A DNA stretch of 64,000 bases from JACQFK01 sp036383955 (lineage in GTDB: Bacteria > Planctomycetota > MHYJ01 > JACPRB01): positions 1 to 64,000 of the forward strand of contig DASVNH010000204.1 in NCBI GenBank assembly GCA_036383955.1, read 5' to 3'. Below are positions 41,373 to 49,988 of the stretch, in pieces; positions within the stretch are counted from its first letter, which is position 1; the number at the start of each line of letters is the position of its first letter. The translations under genes and the position numbers were made by a program. The notes beneath the pieces are model-generated. The model searched no databases. It was not told the DNA's origin and saw only the letters and a list, made by a program, of their open reading frames with translations.

Positions 41373-42650
41373 ATGAGCCTGTTTCTCGCGCTGCTGCCTG
41401 CCCTGAGCCCCGTCGAAGGGTTGGCCGCCCAGGACCCCCACCCCCTCAAGCACCGGATCCTGACGACCTGGGACACCTGGATCTGCGAGGACGATCCCGC
41501 CGGCAAGAGCTACCTCGCGGAGTACAAGGACCTCGTCGACTGGATGTCGAGGAACGACTACAACGCCCTGATCGTGTGGGGGTTCGTCGACGCCCGTCAC
41601 GGCGGCGAGCCCGCCGCCAAGGACCTCGCCCGCTACGCGAAGTCCAAGGGCATCGCCCTGCTGCCCGGGGTGTCGGCCCCCGCCCCGATCTGCTACGCCA
41701 AGCCCGAGAACCGGGAAAGCCTCCGCACGTCCATGGAGGCGCTGCTGGAGGCGTACGACGTCGACGGCGTCCATCTCGAGACGGCCGAGGCCGGCTTCGA
41801 CTGCGGCTGCGTCGAGCACCTGTCGGTCTGCGCGCCGATCGTGGCCGACGTCCTGCGCGCGCGCCGCAAGGAGCCGCTGTTGACGTACGCGCCCGGAGGG
41901 TCGCTCTGGTGGGAGCGGAAGAAGGCGGCGAACGACGTCCTGGGCCTGCTTCCGGAGGCCTGCGTCGCGCAGTGGAATCTCGAGCTCGCGCAGAGCGACA
42001 CGCCCTCGCCGGTGAAGCACAACCTCGCCCGGCTCGGCGCGGGCGGCTGGAGCGCGCACCTGCGGCGGCGGTCGACCGAGCGGGCGGCGTTCGCGCTGAT
42101 CCGCGGCTTCTACCCGAAGCTCGAGGACATCCGCCTCTTCGCGGTCAACGCCCGCAAGATGGCGTTCGAAGGGTTCGTCGCCGGCGTCGGCGGCAGCCCG
42201 AAGAGCCCGGACGCCGAGCTTGCCTACCTGGCGTTCCTCGACTTCACCCGCGACCCGTCGCTGACGATGGAGGCGTTCTTCAAGAAGCACGTCCCGCGCC
42301 TCTACGGCGACGCCGCCGCGGAGGATGTCGCCAAGCTCCTCCTCGCCCAACCCGCCCTGCACGAGAAGGCCGTGCCGTACTGGAAGGCCTTCGAGGGCAA
42401 GTGGCCGGAGGGAGACGCGAAGGAGGTCGCCGCCGCCCTGGGGGCCCAGGTCGCGCTGGCGAAGGGCGCGGCGACGAAGGCGAGCGCCGACGGCAAGCGC
42501 CGCCTGGACGCGATCCTTCCGATCCTCGAGGAGTACCGCGTGATTTGCGAAGCGGCTGCCGCGGGAATCTCCGACAAGGGGAAGCTGGCCGAGGCGTACG
42601 AGAAGGCGGGGCTTCCCGATGACCTCTACGGGTACAAGAAATGGAAATGA
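41373..42650 (+). CDS. Secreted TIM-barrel glycosidase-like protein
   Basis: 425 residues. Signal peptide with the ALSPVEG insert (MSLFLALLPALSPVEGLAAQ). The core looks like a beta/alpha barrel: WMSRNDYNALIVWGFVDARH, ARYAKSKGIALLPGVSAPAP, YDVDGVHLETAEAGFDCGC (a barrel strand with acidic residues) and LLTYAPGGSLWW. It resembles glycosidases that act on N-acetylhexosamines (GH20/GH84-like layout), but the catalytic pair is not certain. The C-terminal 150 residues are helical. Followed by the DUF6807 gene with overlapping stop/start. Confidence 0.6.
   Translation: MSLFLALLPALSPVEGLAAQDPHPLKHRILTTWDTWICEDDPAGKSYLAEYKDLVDWMSRNDYNALIVWGFVDARHGGEPAAKDLARYAKSKGIALLPGVSAPAPICYAKPENRESLRTSMEALLEAYDVDGVHLETAEAGFDCGCVEHLSVCAPIVADVLRARRKEPLLTYAPGGSLWWERKKAANDVLGLLPEACVAQWNLELAQSDTPSPVKHNLARLGAGGWSAHLRRRSTERAAFALIRGFYPKLEDIRLFAVNARKMAFEGFVAGVGGSPKSPDAELAYLAFLDFTRDPSLTMEAFFKKHVPRLYGDAAAEDVAKLLLAQPALHEKAVPYWKAFEGKWPEGDAKEVAAALGAQVALAKGAATKASADGKRRLDAILPILEEYRVICEAAAAGISDKGKLAEAYEKAGLPDDLYGYKKWK
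41397..41420 (+). repeat. 24-bp CCCTGAGC-N3-GTCGAAGGG repeat inside a signal-peptide region
   Basis: CCTGCCCTGAGC-CCC-GTCGAAGGG, encoding PALSPVEG in the signal peptide; differs from the 33227 copy at two of 24 positions. Confidence 0.6.
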
Positions 42651-43750
42651 TCCTCGCGCTCCTGCTGCAAGTCACGGTGGAGGCCGGCGCGCGCGACCGC
42701 GTGAACGTGCCGGTGGCCGTCGCGTATGCCTCGGACGCGAAGACCGCGACGCTGACGGACGCGGCGGGCCGGAAGATCCCGGGGCAGATCGCGGGCGGGA
42801 TGCTGTATTTCATCCTGCCGGAGCTGAAGGCCGGACAGAAGGCGGAGTACGCGGTGGCGGCGGGGGCCGTCGAGGCGCCCGCGTTCAAGTGGTCGGACGT
42901 CGAGCTCAAGCACGGCGATCGTCCCGTGCTGCGCTACATGAACGCGCCGCTCGACCCGGCGAAGCGAGAGGAGACCTACAAGGTCTTTCACCATGTCTAC
43001 AGCCCCGACGGCACGCGTCTGCTGACGAAGGGCGCGGGCGGCCAGTTTACGCATCACCGCGGCGTGTTCTACGGCTTCAACAAGGTGACGTACGGCGACA
43101 ACAAGAGCTGCGACATCTGGCACTGCTCGAAGGACGCGCACCAGGCGCACGACGCCGTTCTCGGGAGCGACGAAGGGCCGGTCTTCGGGCGGCATCGGCT
43201 GTCGATCCGCTGGAACGGGGTCGGAAAGGACGTCTTCGCGATGGAGACCCGGGAGCTGACGGCCTGGGCGGTGCCGGGCGGCCTGCTTCTCGACTTCCAG
43301 TCGTCGCTCGAGGCGAAGATCGGGCCGGTGAAGCTCGACGGCGATCCGCAGCACGCCGGGTTCCACTTCCGGGCCGACAACGAGGTCAGCGCCAAGACGG
43401 CCAAGCAGACGGTCTACACGCGGCCGGACGGCGCGGACAAGCCGGGCGCGACGCGCAACTGGCCCGGGAACAAGGAGCACGTGAACCTGCCCTGGAACGC
43501 GATGAGCTTCACGCTCGACGGCAAGCGCTACACGGCGGTCTATCTCGACCGGGCGGAGAATCCGAAGGAGGCGCGCTTCAGCGAGCGCGACTACGGGCGC
43601 TTCGGGTCGTACTTCGCGACCACCGTGGAGGCCGGCACGCCGCTCGTCGTCCGCTACCGCCTCTGGATCCAGGAGGGGCAGCCGGAGGTCGCGGCCTGCG
43701 CCGCGAAGCACGCGGACTTCATCGACCCGCCCAAGGCCGTCGTCAAATGA
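42647..43750 (+). CDS. DUF6807 (PmoA-like) family secreted protein
   Basis: 367 residues. MILALLLQ is a minimal signal peptide. The beta-rich body (VLRYMNAPLD, FHHVYSPDGTRLLTKGAGGQ, FTHHRGVFYGFNKVTYGDN, CDIWHCSKDAHQAHD, HAGFHFRADNEV, NLPWNAMSF, GRFGSYFATTVEAGTPLVVR) matches the DUF6807 family found next to planctomycete glycan enzymes; conserved His residues (FTHHRG) may bind metal or substrate. Function unproven. The ATG 42647 overlaps the preceding stop (ATGA); ATG 42641 is an alternative. The next gene also overlaps by 4 bp. Confidence 0.78.
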   Translation: MILALLLQVTVEAGARDRVNVPVAVAYASDAKTATLTDAAGRKIPGQIAGGMLYFILPELKAGQKAEYAVAAGAVEAPAFKWSDVELKHGDRPVLRYMNAPLDPAKREETYKVFHHVYSPDGTRLLTKGAGGQFTHHRGVFYGFNKVTYGDNKSCDIWHCSKDAHQAHDAVLGSDEGPVFGRHRLSIRWNGVGKDVFAMETRELTAWAVPGGLLLDFQSSLEAKIGPVKLDGDPQHAGFHFRADNEVSAKTAKQTVYTRPDGADKPGATRNWPGNKEHVNLPWNAMSFTLDGKRYTAVYLDRAENPKEARFSERDYGRFGSYFATTVEAGTPLVVRYRLWIQEGQPEVAACAAKHADFIDPPKAVVK

Positions 43751-43923
43751 AGCCCGCGCCGAATCCCCGGTTCGTCGCGCGCGCCGAGGGCGGAGGCTGG
43801 CGGATCTGGGATCACAAGACCAAGCGCTGGGTGGGCGAACCCTACGCCTACCGCCCGGAAGAAGTGATCGCCAAGCTCAACGGCGCCCCGGGTCGGACGT
43901 CGAAGCTCCGCAAGCTTCCCTGA
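43747..43923 (+). CDS. 58-residue conserved-looking small protein
   Basis: MKPAPNPRFVARAEGGGWRI, then WDHKTKRWVGEPYAYRPEEV, ending in a basic tail. Two aromatic-rich beta hairpins (GGWRIWDHKTKRWVG) suggest a small nucleic-acid- or peptide-binding fold. Its ATG overlaps the DUF6807 stop, and its stop overlaps the next start (TGATG), so it is translated as part of the operon. Family not recognised. Confidence 0.6.
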   Translation: MKPAPNPRFVARAEGGGWRIWDHKTKRWVGEPYAYRPEEVIAKLNGAPGRTSKLRKLP

Positions 43924-44177
43924 TGGCGACGCGTCGACCGGCGCCCGGCGGCCTGCTCCTGTGCGTGGGCCTTCTGGTTCTGCTCGCGCTCGGCTGCCTG
44001 GCGCTGCTCCTGCGGAAGACCGAGATGTGCCTCGATTGCAGGCTCATGCACGGCGGCGTCCTGTTGCGGGAAGCCCTCGTGGCCGGCAAGCCGCAGGATC
44101 CCTGCGACTGCTGCGACGGCGAGGGCAACATCTCCCTCCTCCGCAAGTGGATCTACGGCGCCGCCTGCCGCCGCTGA
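43923..44177 (+). CDS. Small single-span Cys-rich membrane protein
   Basis: 84 residues: basic N-terminus, one helix (about 10-29, LLLCVGLLVLLALGCLALLL), then an external or periplasmic domain with CLDCRLMHGG and DPCDCCDGEGNISLLRK, six cysteines spaced in pairs like a DnaJ-type zinc finger half (CDCCDGEG). It ends GAACRR. It may bind zinc or form disulfides. Start overlaps the previous stop by one base (TGATG). Confidence 0.6.
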   Translation: MATRRPAPGGLLLCVGLLVLLALGCLALLLRKTEMCLDCRLMHGGVLLREALVAGKPQDPCDCCDGEGNISLLRKWIYGAACRR

Positions 44178-44206
44178 CGCGAAGCTGCCCGGCACGTGTG
44201 CGTCAG
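44174..44206. terminator. Hairpin between convergent genes
   Basis: CTGACGC (44174-44180) and GCGTCAG (44200-44206) with a 19-base loop; overlaps the stop of the Cys-rich gene. Modest stem without U-tract. Confidence 0.35.
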
Positions 44207-44238
44207 CCTACGGGGTTCCTGGGTCATCTGATGCGGCC

Positions 44239-45759
44239 TCAATGCGCGGGGAGCAGGAATCCGACTCGGCCGCCGGCCACCATGGGGCCCGAAAGCTTTT
44301 TCAACGCGCCGCCCGCGGCGGGAATGGAATAGAGCTCGAAGGTCCCCGCGACTTCCCGGCAGGCCGAGAAGTAGATCGTGGTGGAGTCGTAGGAAAGATA
44401 GAACGCGAGGATGCCGCCTTCGAGCGCGGGGCTCGACAGGTTCACGTGGGGCGACCCGGCGAGCGGCGACTTATACAGCTCGAGAAACCCGTCCGTGGTT
44501 TCGTCCCCCACGAAGACCAGGCTGGTATCGTTCTCGACCCACATGAAGAGTCCGACATCCACTGCCCATCCGGGCGTCGCCGAGATTTGCGTGCCTCCGC
44601 CCGCGACCCCCGCGCTCGTGACGAAGAGCGCCTTGGCCGCGCCGCCCTTCGAGTAACTGATGCCGTGGCCCTTCGTGCTCCAGCCGATAAAGCCCAGGGT
44701 TTCTCCGCCGCCTAAGGGGTTGACGACGTCGACTTCCGAACCCGCCACGCCGGCCTGCGCGGTCAAGCCGAACCGATAGAGCAGATAAGCGCTATCTGGA
44801 GACCAGGACATACTTCCCGAGAAGACCGTGGACGTAGACACCTTCGTCCGGTTAGTCCCATCGACGTTGATGGTGTAGAGCTCCGCGTTCTCGACGTACG
44901 CGTACTTCGATTGATCCGGGGACCAGCCCCGGTAGGCCAGGCGGATGACCCCGCCAGCGAGTCCGCCCGAAAAGGTCACGGGAGCGCCCCCGGAGGCAGG
45001 AACCGCGTAGATCTGCTCCGGAGCCCCCGGCGTCGACACCGCGAACAGCGCGACCTGGAGGCCGTCCGGACTGACATCAAACTCGATGGACCGGGCCGTC
45101 GCGGAGACTGATTCCGTAAGCTCCACGGCGCCTGAACCGTCCGGAGCCACCGAGAAGATCTCATTCTGGCCGTCGACGTTCTGATCCGCGGCGTAGACGA
45201 TCCGAGATCCCGCCCATCCGAAGCTGGCGTAGTAAACGTCGCCCCCCGGCACGAGCGTGCCGGATACCTTGTTCGGAATTAGTCCGGTGGGCGTGGCCGT
45301 GTAAAGCTCGAAGGTCTCGTCGACCTCCCGATCCGCGAGAAAGAGGACTCGCGAGCTGTCGGGGGACCACCAGACGATCCGGTATACGTCCCCCCCCGCG
45401 ACCATCGCGCCCGACACCTTGACGGCGGGTCCCCCCGTCGACGGCGCGACGTAGAGTTCCTCGACCTCGTCCATGTCCTTGTCGGCGACGAAAGCGACCC
45501 ACTTCCCGTCAAAGGATGGCCGCCATGTGAGCAAGTTTCCGCCAGGCACGGGAACTCCCGAGAGGTTCACCACGGTGTCGTCGTCGAGGACCGCGAACAG
45601 CTCATTGGTTCCGACCGTGTTCTTGTCGGCTTGAAAGTAAACGCGCGGCCTTAAGGTCGGCGGCAGGCCGCTTCCACCCCCTCCGCCTCCGCCGCCGCTT
45701 CCGCAGGCGGGCAGCAGAAGGGCGAGGAACAGAAGGCCGAAACGCCGGAGCCCATCCAT
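44239..45759 (-). CDS. Lipoprotein with TolB-like WD40/PD40 repeats
   Basis: 506 residues. MDGLRRFGLLFLALLLPACG is a lipoprotein signal (Cys19), followed by a poly-Gly linker. The rest is a beta-propeller of TolB-like units: TWRPSFDGKWVAFVADKDMD, VWWSPDSSRVLFLADREVDE, FDVSPDGLQVALFAVS, GWSPDQSKYAYV, SWSPDSAYLLYR and YDSTTIYFSACRE. It is exported and lipid-anchored; ligand unknown. The upstream frame starts with TTG, and the ATG 45759 fits the signal peptide better. Confidence 0.75.
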   Translation of the reverse strand: MDGLRRFGLLFLALLLPACGSGGGGGGGGSGLPPTLRPRVYFQADKNTVGTNELFAVLDDDTVVNLSGVPVPGGNLLTWRPSFDGKWVAFVADKDMDEVEELYVAPSTGGPAVKVSGAMVAGGDVYRIVWWSPDSSRVLFLADREVDETFELYTATPTGLIPNKVSGTLVPGGDVYYASFGWAGSRIVYAADQNVDGQNEIFSVAPDGSGAVELTESVSATARSIEFDVSPDGLQVALFAVSTPGAPEQIYAVPASGGAPVTFSGGLAGGVIRLAYRGWSPDQSKYAYVENAELYTINVDGTNRTKVSTSTVFSGSMSWSPDSAYLLYRFGLTAQAGVAGSEVDVVNPLGGGETLGFIGWSTKGHGISYSKGGAAKALFVTSAGVAGGGTQISATPGWAVDVGLFMWVENDTSLVFVGDETTDGFLELYKSPLAGSPHVNLSSPALEGGILAFYLSYDSTTIYFSACREVAGTFELYSIPAAGGALKKLSGPMVAGGRVGFLLPAH

Positions 45760-45804
45760 AGACAATGAAGGCTACCCGAGGCTCTCCTGGATGACAAGGC
45801 GCTG

Positions 45805-46845
45805 CTACGGCTTCGGTTTGCGGCGGGCGGGGACCTTGAAGGCGCCGTCCTTCTGCATCCACAGGACGCAGGCGAAGACGCCCGTCGCCGCCACGTCGTC
45901 GTCGCCATGCAGCGGGACCACGCCGTCGGGCTTCTGCGTGGCGATCAACGGCTCCAGCCAGTGGTCGCAGAACAGCCGGTAGGCGGCCGGGCCCATCCGG
46001 TGCAGCGCGGCAGGCACGCCGAAGTAGTGATACGGCGAGAAGCCGTGCTCGCCTTCCTTGATCCGCTTGTAATTCTTCTCGAGCCCCTTCGCGTAGCGCG
46101 CGAAGAACGGATCGGTCGTCGCGCCGGTCGACTGCAGGCCGAGCATCACGTAGGCGGCCCGGGCGAACGCGGGATCGCCCACCCGGTTGTCCGTCCCGTA
46201 GCAGATGCCGCCCTGGGGGCCGTCGGAGATCGATTCCAGGTTCTTGCGGAGGCGGTCGATCATCCCCGGCGGCGCGTCGATCCCGAGCGCCTTGAACTCG
46301 AGGAGCGCCGCGTACATCTGGACGTTGATCATGCCCAGGTCGCGGCCGCCGCCCTTCTTGTTGTAATCCTCCTTCTTCCACATCTCCTTGTGATGGCACC
46401 AGCCGCCGCTCTCCTCCTGCTGCTCGGCCGCCAGCTTGTAGGCGTCGAACACCGCTCTCTGCGTCTGCGGGGTCAGCCCGTATTTGGAGGAGTACTCGGC
46501 CAGGAAGTAGAGGCAGGAGCCGAGGTACCAGTTGCGGTTATAGCCCGTGTCCTTCACCGCCTGCTGGCACCAGCGCACGCAGTCCTCGAGCTCCTTCTCG
46601 TAGCCTTCGCCGGCCATCATGAAGGCGAAGCCGGCGTAGACGTAGCCCCCGAGCATCGAGCCGATCACGCGTTTGGTCTGGGGGTTCTTGTAGTTGGCCT
46701 TGAGGTAGGCCATCGACTTCCCCAGCGCCGCCAGGCAGGGCTTGCACTTCCGCAGCTCCGGGCTGTGCGCCGGAGCGACGTCCTGCGTCCCCGCCCCGAT
46801 CCCGCCTAGAAAGAGGACGACCCCGACCGCCATCCCGCTCCGCAT
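45805..46845 (-). CDS. Secreted alpha/alpha-toroid protein
   Basis: 346 residues. MRSGMAVGVVLFLGGIGAGTQD is the signal peptide; GGAGGG precedes the ATG by 6 bp. Helical repeats with Trp/Gly turns (GYVYAGFAFMMAGEG, WYLGSCLYFLAEYSSKYG, NVQMYAALLEFKALG, AAYVMLGLQSTGA, GVFACVLWMQKDG) match the prenyltransferase/squalene-oxidase repeat superfamily. Cysteines near the N-terminus (CKPCLAALG) could form a disulfide. No catalytic residues recognised; likely a structural or binding protein. A longer frame upstream is not needed. Confidence 0.7.
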   Translation of the reverse strand: MRSGMAVGVVLFLGGIGAGTQDVAPAHSPELRKCKPCLAALGKSMAYLKANYKNPQTKRVIGSMLGGYVYAGFAFMMAGEGYEKELEDCVRWCQQAVKDTGYNRNWYLGSCLYFLAEYSSKYGLTPQTQRAVFDAYKLAAEQQEESGGWCHHKEMWKKEDYNKKGGGRDLGMINVQMYAALLEFKALGIDAPPGMIDRLRKNLESISDGPQGGICYGTDNRVGDPAFARAAYVMLGLQSTGATTDPFFARYAKGLEKNYKRIKEGEHGFSPYHYFGVPAALHRMGPAAYRLFCDHWLEPLIATQKPDGVVPLHGDDDVAATGVFACVLWMQKDGAFKVPARRKPKP

Positions 46846-46882
46846 GGATTGCCCTCCATCACCCGCGGGATGGGACACCGGC

Positions 46883-46921
46883 AAGTGTTAACGTTCGAAT
46901 CAGATTCGAACGTTAACACTT
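46883..46921. repeat. 39-bp palindromic repeat, copy B (perfect)
   Basis: AAGTGTTAACGTTCGAATC, central A, then the exact reverse complement. Located between the stop of the small lipoprotein (46924) and the toroid gene start, both on the minus strand. Likely terminator of the sulfatase operon. Confidence 0.75.
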
Positions 46922-46923
46922 CG

Positions 46924-47208
46924 TCAGCGGACGCACTGGGGACAGAGGGGCGGCTTCTCGCGCTCGGAGTTGAGGAAGAGGCCGTTCGCGTCGACGACCC
47001 GGTCCCCGCTGATCTTGCAGGTGAGGACCTCGCCCTTCGGATTCGCCAGGTCCGGGCAGGCCGGGTTGGCGTGGATGATGGTCGAGTAGCCTTTGACGAC
47101 GTAGACCGTGTCGCCCTTCAGCGACGCCCAGCGCTTCTCGTCGGGCGTGACGTTCATCGGGTTGCAACCCGCGATGGCCAGCAGCGCGAGGGCGATCAGC
47201 TTCTTCAT
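46924..47208 (-). CDS. Small Cys-containing lipoprotein
   Basis: 94 residues, MKKLIALALLAIAGCN with lipobox Cys15. The mature part has CxN-type cysteines (PACPDL, VLTCKISG, PLCPQC), giving two potential metal or disulfide pairs at the C-terminus. Its ATG overlaps the upstream sulfatase... in fact it is the upstream gene here: the sulfatase stop at 47205 overlaps this start, so it is translated directly after the two sulfatases. Family not recognised. Confidence 0.65.
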   Translation of the reverse strand: MKKLIALALLAIAGCNPMNVTPDEKRWASLKGDTVYVVKGYSTIIHANPACPDLANPKGEVLTCKISGDRVVDANGLFLNSEREKPPLCPQCVR

Positions 47209-48533
47209 GGCGTGGAGTCTAGCAAGTCCTTGCGGAGCTGCTCAAGCCGCCGGCGCAATTCTTCCTTCAGCGCCGCGTGGGCCGGATCGGCCGCGAGGTT
47301 CTTGAGCTCGTGGGGATCCTTCGCCAGGTCGTAGAGCTCGAACTCCTCCGGCGCCTCGTAGTAGTGGATCAGCTTCGCCGTCTCCGTGCGCACGCCCCGG
47401 TGCGGCTTCACCTTGTGGGAGTCGGGATACTCGTAGTAGTGGTAGTACCAGTCCTTGCGCCACGCGACCCCCGGCTTCAGCAGCGGCAGCCCCTGCATGG
47501 TCTTGGGGACGTCGACCCCCGCCAGATCCAGCACCGTCGGCGCGAAGTCCACGTTCAGCGCCATCTTGTCGTAGGTCGAGCCCGCCTTGACCGCCTTCGG
47601 GTAGCGGATCACCAGAGGCACCCGGATCGAGACCTCGTGCATGAAGCGCTTGTCGTAGCGGCCCCACTCGCCGAGGAAAAACCCGTTGTCCCCCGTGAAC
47701 AGCATCATCGTGTCGTCGAGCTTCTTCGACGCCTCGAGCGCGCCGAAGACCTTGCCGATGTTGTCGTCGACGCCCTTGATCACCGCGTGGTAGTCCTTGA
47801 TGAACTTCGCGTAGTCCAGGATGTCCTTCGCGTTCCCGATCCTGTTGTCCGCGTCCCGGAAGGCGGCCGGCTTGTCGGCGGCCGGATCGGCGAAGCTGGC
47901 GGGCTTGGGCGGGTCGACGTCCTTCATCAGGCCGTCGAGGCGGGCCGGGCGGTTCCAGCTCCGGTGCGGCGCCTTGAAGAACAGGAAGAGGCAGAACGGC
48001 TTGTCCGAGCGCTTCTTCAGCCAGTCGACGGCCTTGTCGGTGACCACGTCGTCCATCCAGCCTTCGTGCGGGACGTCCTTGCCGTCGACGCCCTCCGCGA
48101 TGATCGGCTTGTCGTAGCGCCCCTGCCCCTTGTAGGCGAAATAGGAATCCCAGGTCTTGTCGCGCAGCGCGTTCTTCAGGTGATTCTTCCCGTAGAAGGC
48201 GACCTCGTAGCCGGCCGCGCGGAGGAGGTCGGGCAGGAACGGCACCTTGGGATCGATCGCGCGGTCGCGGTTGTCGATGACGCCGTTGAGGTGGGAGTAC
48301 GTGCCCGTGAGGAAGGTGGCGCGGCTCGGCGAGCAGAGCGCGTTCGTCACGAAGGCGTTCTTGAAGACGATGCCCTCGCGGCCGATCCGGTCCATGTTCG
48401 GCGTCTGGATGAGCGTGCAGCCGCTCAGGCTCAGCGTGTCCCAGCGCTGGTCATCCGTCATCATCAGGATGAAATTCGGGCGCTTGTCTTGCGCGGGTGC
48501 CAGGACAAGCAGGAACGCGAGCGCGAGTCTCAT
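47205..48533 (-). CDS. Sulfatase (heparan/mucin-type)
   Basis: 442 residues. Signal peptide MRLALAFLLVLAPAQ. NFILMMTDDQRWD (metal Asp pair), formylglycine motif ALCSPSRATFLTG (Cys67, Arg71, canonical C-x-P-x-R), FTGDNGFFLGEWGRYDKRFM, LNVDFAPTVLDLAG and LYDLAKDPHELKNLA are all typical. The CSPSR plus GRYDKRFMHE pattern fits N-acetylglucosamine-6-sulfatase or iduronate-type enzymes. It is the middle gene of a three-gene operon, with 4-bp overlaps at both ends. Confidence 0.92.
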   Translation of the reverse strand: MRLALAFLLVLAPAQDKRPNFILMMTDDQRWDTLSLSGCTLIQTPNMDRIGREGIVFKNAFVTNALCSPSRATFLTGTYSHLNGVIDNRDRAIDPKVPFLPDLLRAAGYEVAFYGKNHLKNALRDKTWDSYFAYKGQGRYDKPIIAEGVDGKDVPHEGWMDDVVTDKAVDWLKKRSDKPFCLFLFFKAPHRSWNRPARLDGLMKDVDPPKPASFADPAADKPAAFRDADNRIGNAKDILDYAKFIKDYHAVIKGVDDNIGKVFGALEASKKLDDTMMLFTGDNGFFLGEWGRYDKRFMHEVSIRVPLVIRYPKAVKAGSTYDKMALNVDFAPTVLDLAGVDVPKTMQGLPLLKPGVAWRKDWYYHYYEYPDSHKVKPHRGVRTETAKLIHYYEAPEEFELYDLAKDPHELKNLAADPAHAALKEELRRRLEQLRKDLLDSTP

Positions 48534-49879
48534 TTCTTAGGTTTCCATTTCTCAGAAGGGACGTGCGCGGACTTGATCACGGCTTGGATCTTCTCGACGA
48601 CCTCCGGGTGCAGGGACGCGACGTCCGCCGTCTCCCCGAGGTCCGCCTTCAGGTCGTAGAGCGCGAGCTTGCCGTCGTCGACGACCGCCTTCCAGTCGCC
48701 CAGGCGGACGGCCTGGTCGAAGCCGCGCTCGTAGAACTCCCAGTACAGGGAGTCGTGGCCCTTCTGCTCCTTCCCCAGCAGGGTCGGCGCGACGGAGATT
48801 CCGTCGCCGTCGGGGGCGGCGACGCCCGCCAGCGCGGAGGCGGTCGCCGGAAAGTCCCAGTGCGCCCAGACGAAGTCGCTGACGCGGCCGGCGGGGACCT
48901 TGCCGGGCCAGCGGGCGATCATCGGCACGCGGATGCCGCCTTCGGTCAGGTCGCGCTTCATCCCGCGCAGCGGGCCGGAGCTCTTGAAGAACGCGGGGTC
49001 GGCGCCGCCCTCTTTGTGCGGGCCGTTGTCGCTCGTAAAGAGGACCAGGGTCTTGTCGTCGAGGCCGAGGGCCTTGAGCTTCTCCATCAGGCGGCCGACG
49101 GTGCGGTCCATGCGCGTGATCAGCGCGGCGAACGCGGCGCGCGGCTTGGGCTGCGAGCGGTAGCCGACGCTGGGATGCTCGTCGGCCTTCTTGTTTTCGA
49201 AGGGCTTCTCCTCGAACGAGAACTCGGCCACCGCTTCCGCCGGCGCCCAGAGCTCGGCGTGCGGGTTCGGCAGGGCGAGGTAGAGGAAGAACGGCCCGCC
49301 CTTCTTGCGCTCCACGAAGTCGAGCGCCTCCTTTTCGAAGAGGTCGCCGCTCCAGGTTTTCGGGTCCACGTCGACCTTCGCGTCGTTTCGAAACAGATGA
49401 TCGGTGTACTGCCGGTGCGCGTGCTTGTGGTCGAGGTAGCCGAAGCACTCGTCGAAGCCCTGCTTTTGCGGATGTCCCGTGTTGCCGAGGAGCCCCAGGC
49501 CCCACTTGCCGACGACGGACGTCGCGTACCCCGCCTCCTTGAGGCGCTCGGCCACCGTGACGTCCTCCGGCCGCAGCGGGAGTTCGGCGTTGCCGCGGAT
49601 GTAGGCGCGGCCCATGTGGAAGCCGGTCATGAGGGCGCAGCGCGACGGGGCGCAGACGGTGCTCCCGGAGTAGTACTGCGTGAAGCGCGTGCCCTCCGCG
49701 GCGAGGCGGTCGATATGGGGCGTCTTGAACTTCTGCTGCCCGTAGCAGGAGAGGTCGCCCCAGCCCAGGTCGTCGGCATGGATCAGAATGATGTTCGGTT
49801 TCTCATCGGGAACGGCGCCGACGGACCCTTCGGCCCGGCTCAGGGCAAGCAAGAGGAGGAGGAGCGGGAGCGCTTTCAT
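48530..49879 (-). CDS. Arylsulfatase A-like sulfatase
   Basis: 449 residues. Signal peptide with a CCCTGAGC-type insert (MKALPLLLLLLALSRAEGSV). NIILIHADDLGWGDLSCYG and formylglycine motif TVCAPSRCALMTG (Cys76, Arg80), GKWGLG, FTSDNGPHKEGG and LYDLKADLGET mark an arylsulfatase A/GalNAc-6-sulfatase type. It is the first gene of the sulfatase operon (minus strand). Together the four sulfatases of the window suggest use of a sulfated polysaccharide; their maturation enzyme must be encoded elsewhere. Confidence 0.93.
   Translation of the reverse strand: MKALPLLLLLLALSRAEGSVGAVPDEKPNIILIHADDLGWGDLSCYGQQKFKTPHIDRLAAEGTRFTQYYSGSTVCAPSRCALMTGFHMGRAYIRGNAELPLRPEDVTVAERLKEAGYATSVVGKWGLGLLGNTGHPQKQGFDECFGYLDHKHAHRQYTDHLFRNDAKVDVDPKTWSGDLFEKEALDFVERKKGGPFFLYLALPNPHAELWAPAEAVAEFSFEEKPFENKKADEHPSVGYRSQPKPRAAFAALITRMDRTVGRLMEKLKALGLDDKTLVLFTSDNGPHKEGGADPAFFKSSGPLRGMKRDLTEGGIRVPMIARWPGKVPAGRVSDFVWAHWDFPATASALAGVAAPDGDGISVAPTLLGKEQKGHDSLYWEFYERGFDQAVRLGDWKAVVDDGKLALYDLKADLGETADVASLHPEVVEKIQAVIKSAHVPSEKWKPKK
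49826..49849 (-). repeat. Variant CCCTGAGC repeat in a sulfatase signal-peptide region
   Basis: Minus strand: CTTGCCCTGAGC-CGG-GCCGAAGGG; two substitutions outside the variable triplet relative to the 33227 copy. Encodes LALSRAEG. Confidence 0.5.
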
Positions 49880-49988
49880 GCGGGTTTAACCTCGACGGCC
49901 TTCGCGAAGTTGCCCGAAATACAGGAAACTTCTAAGGGCTGTTTAGTTATATATCTAAGTTCCTGACTCGAATTAGCTTGGAGATCTC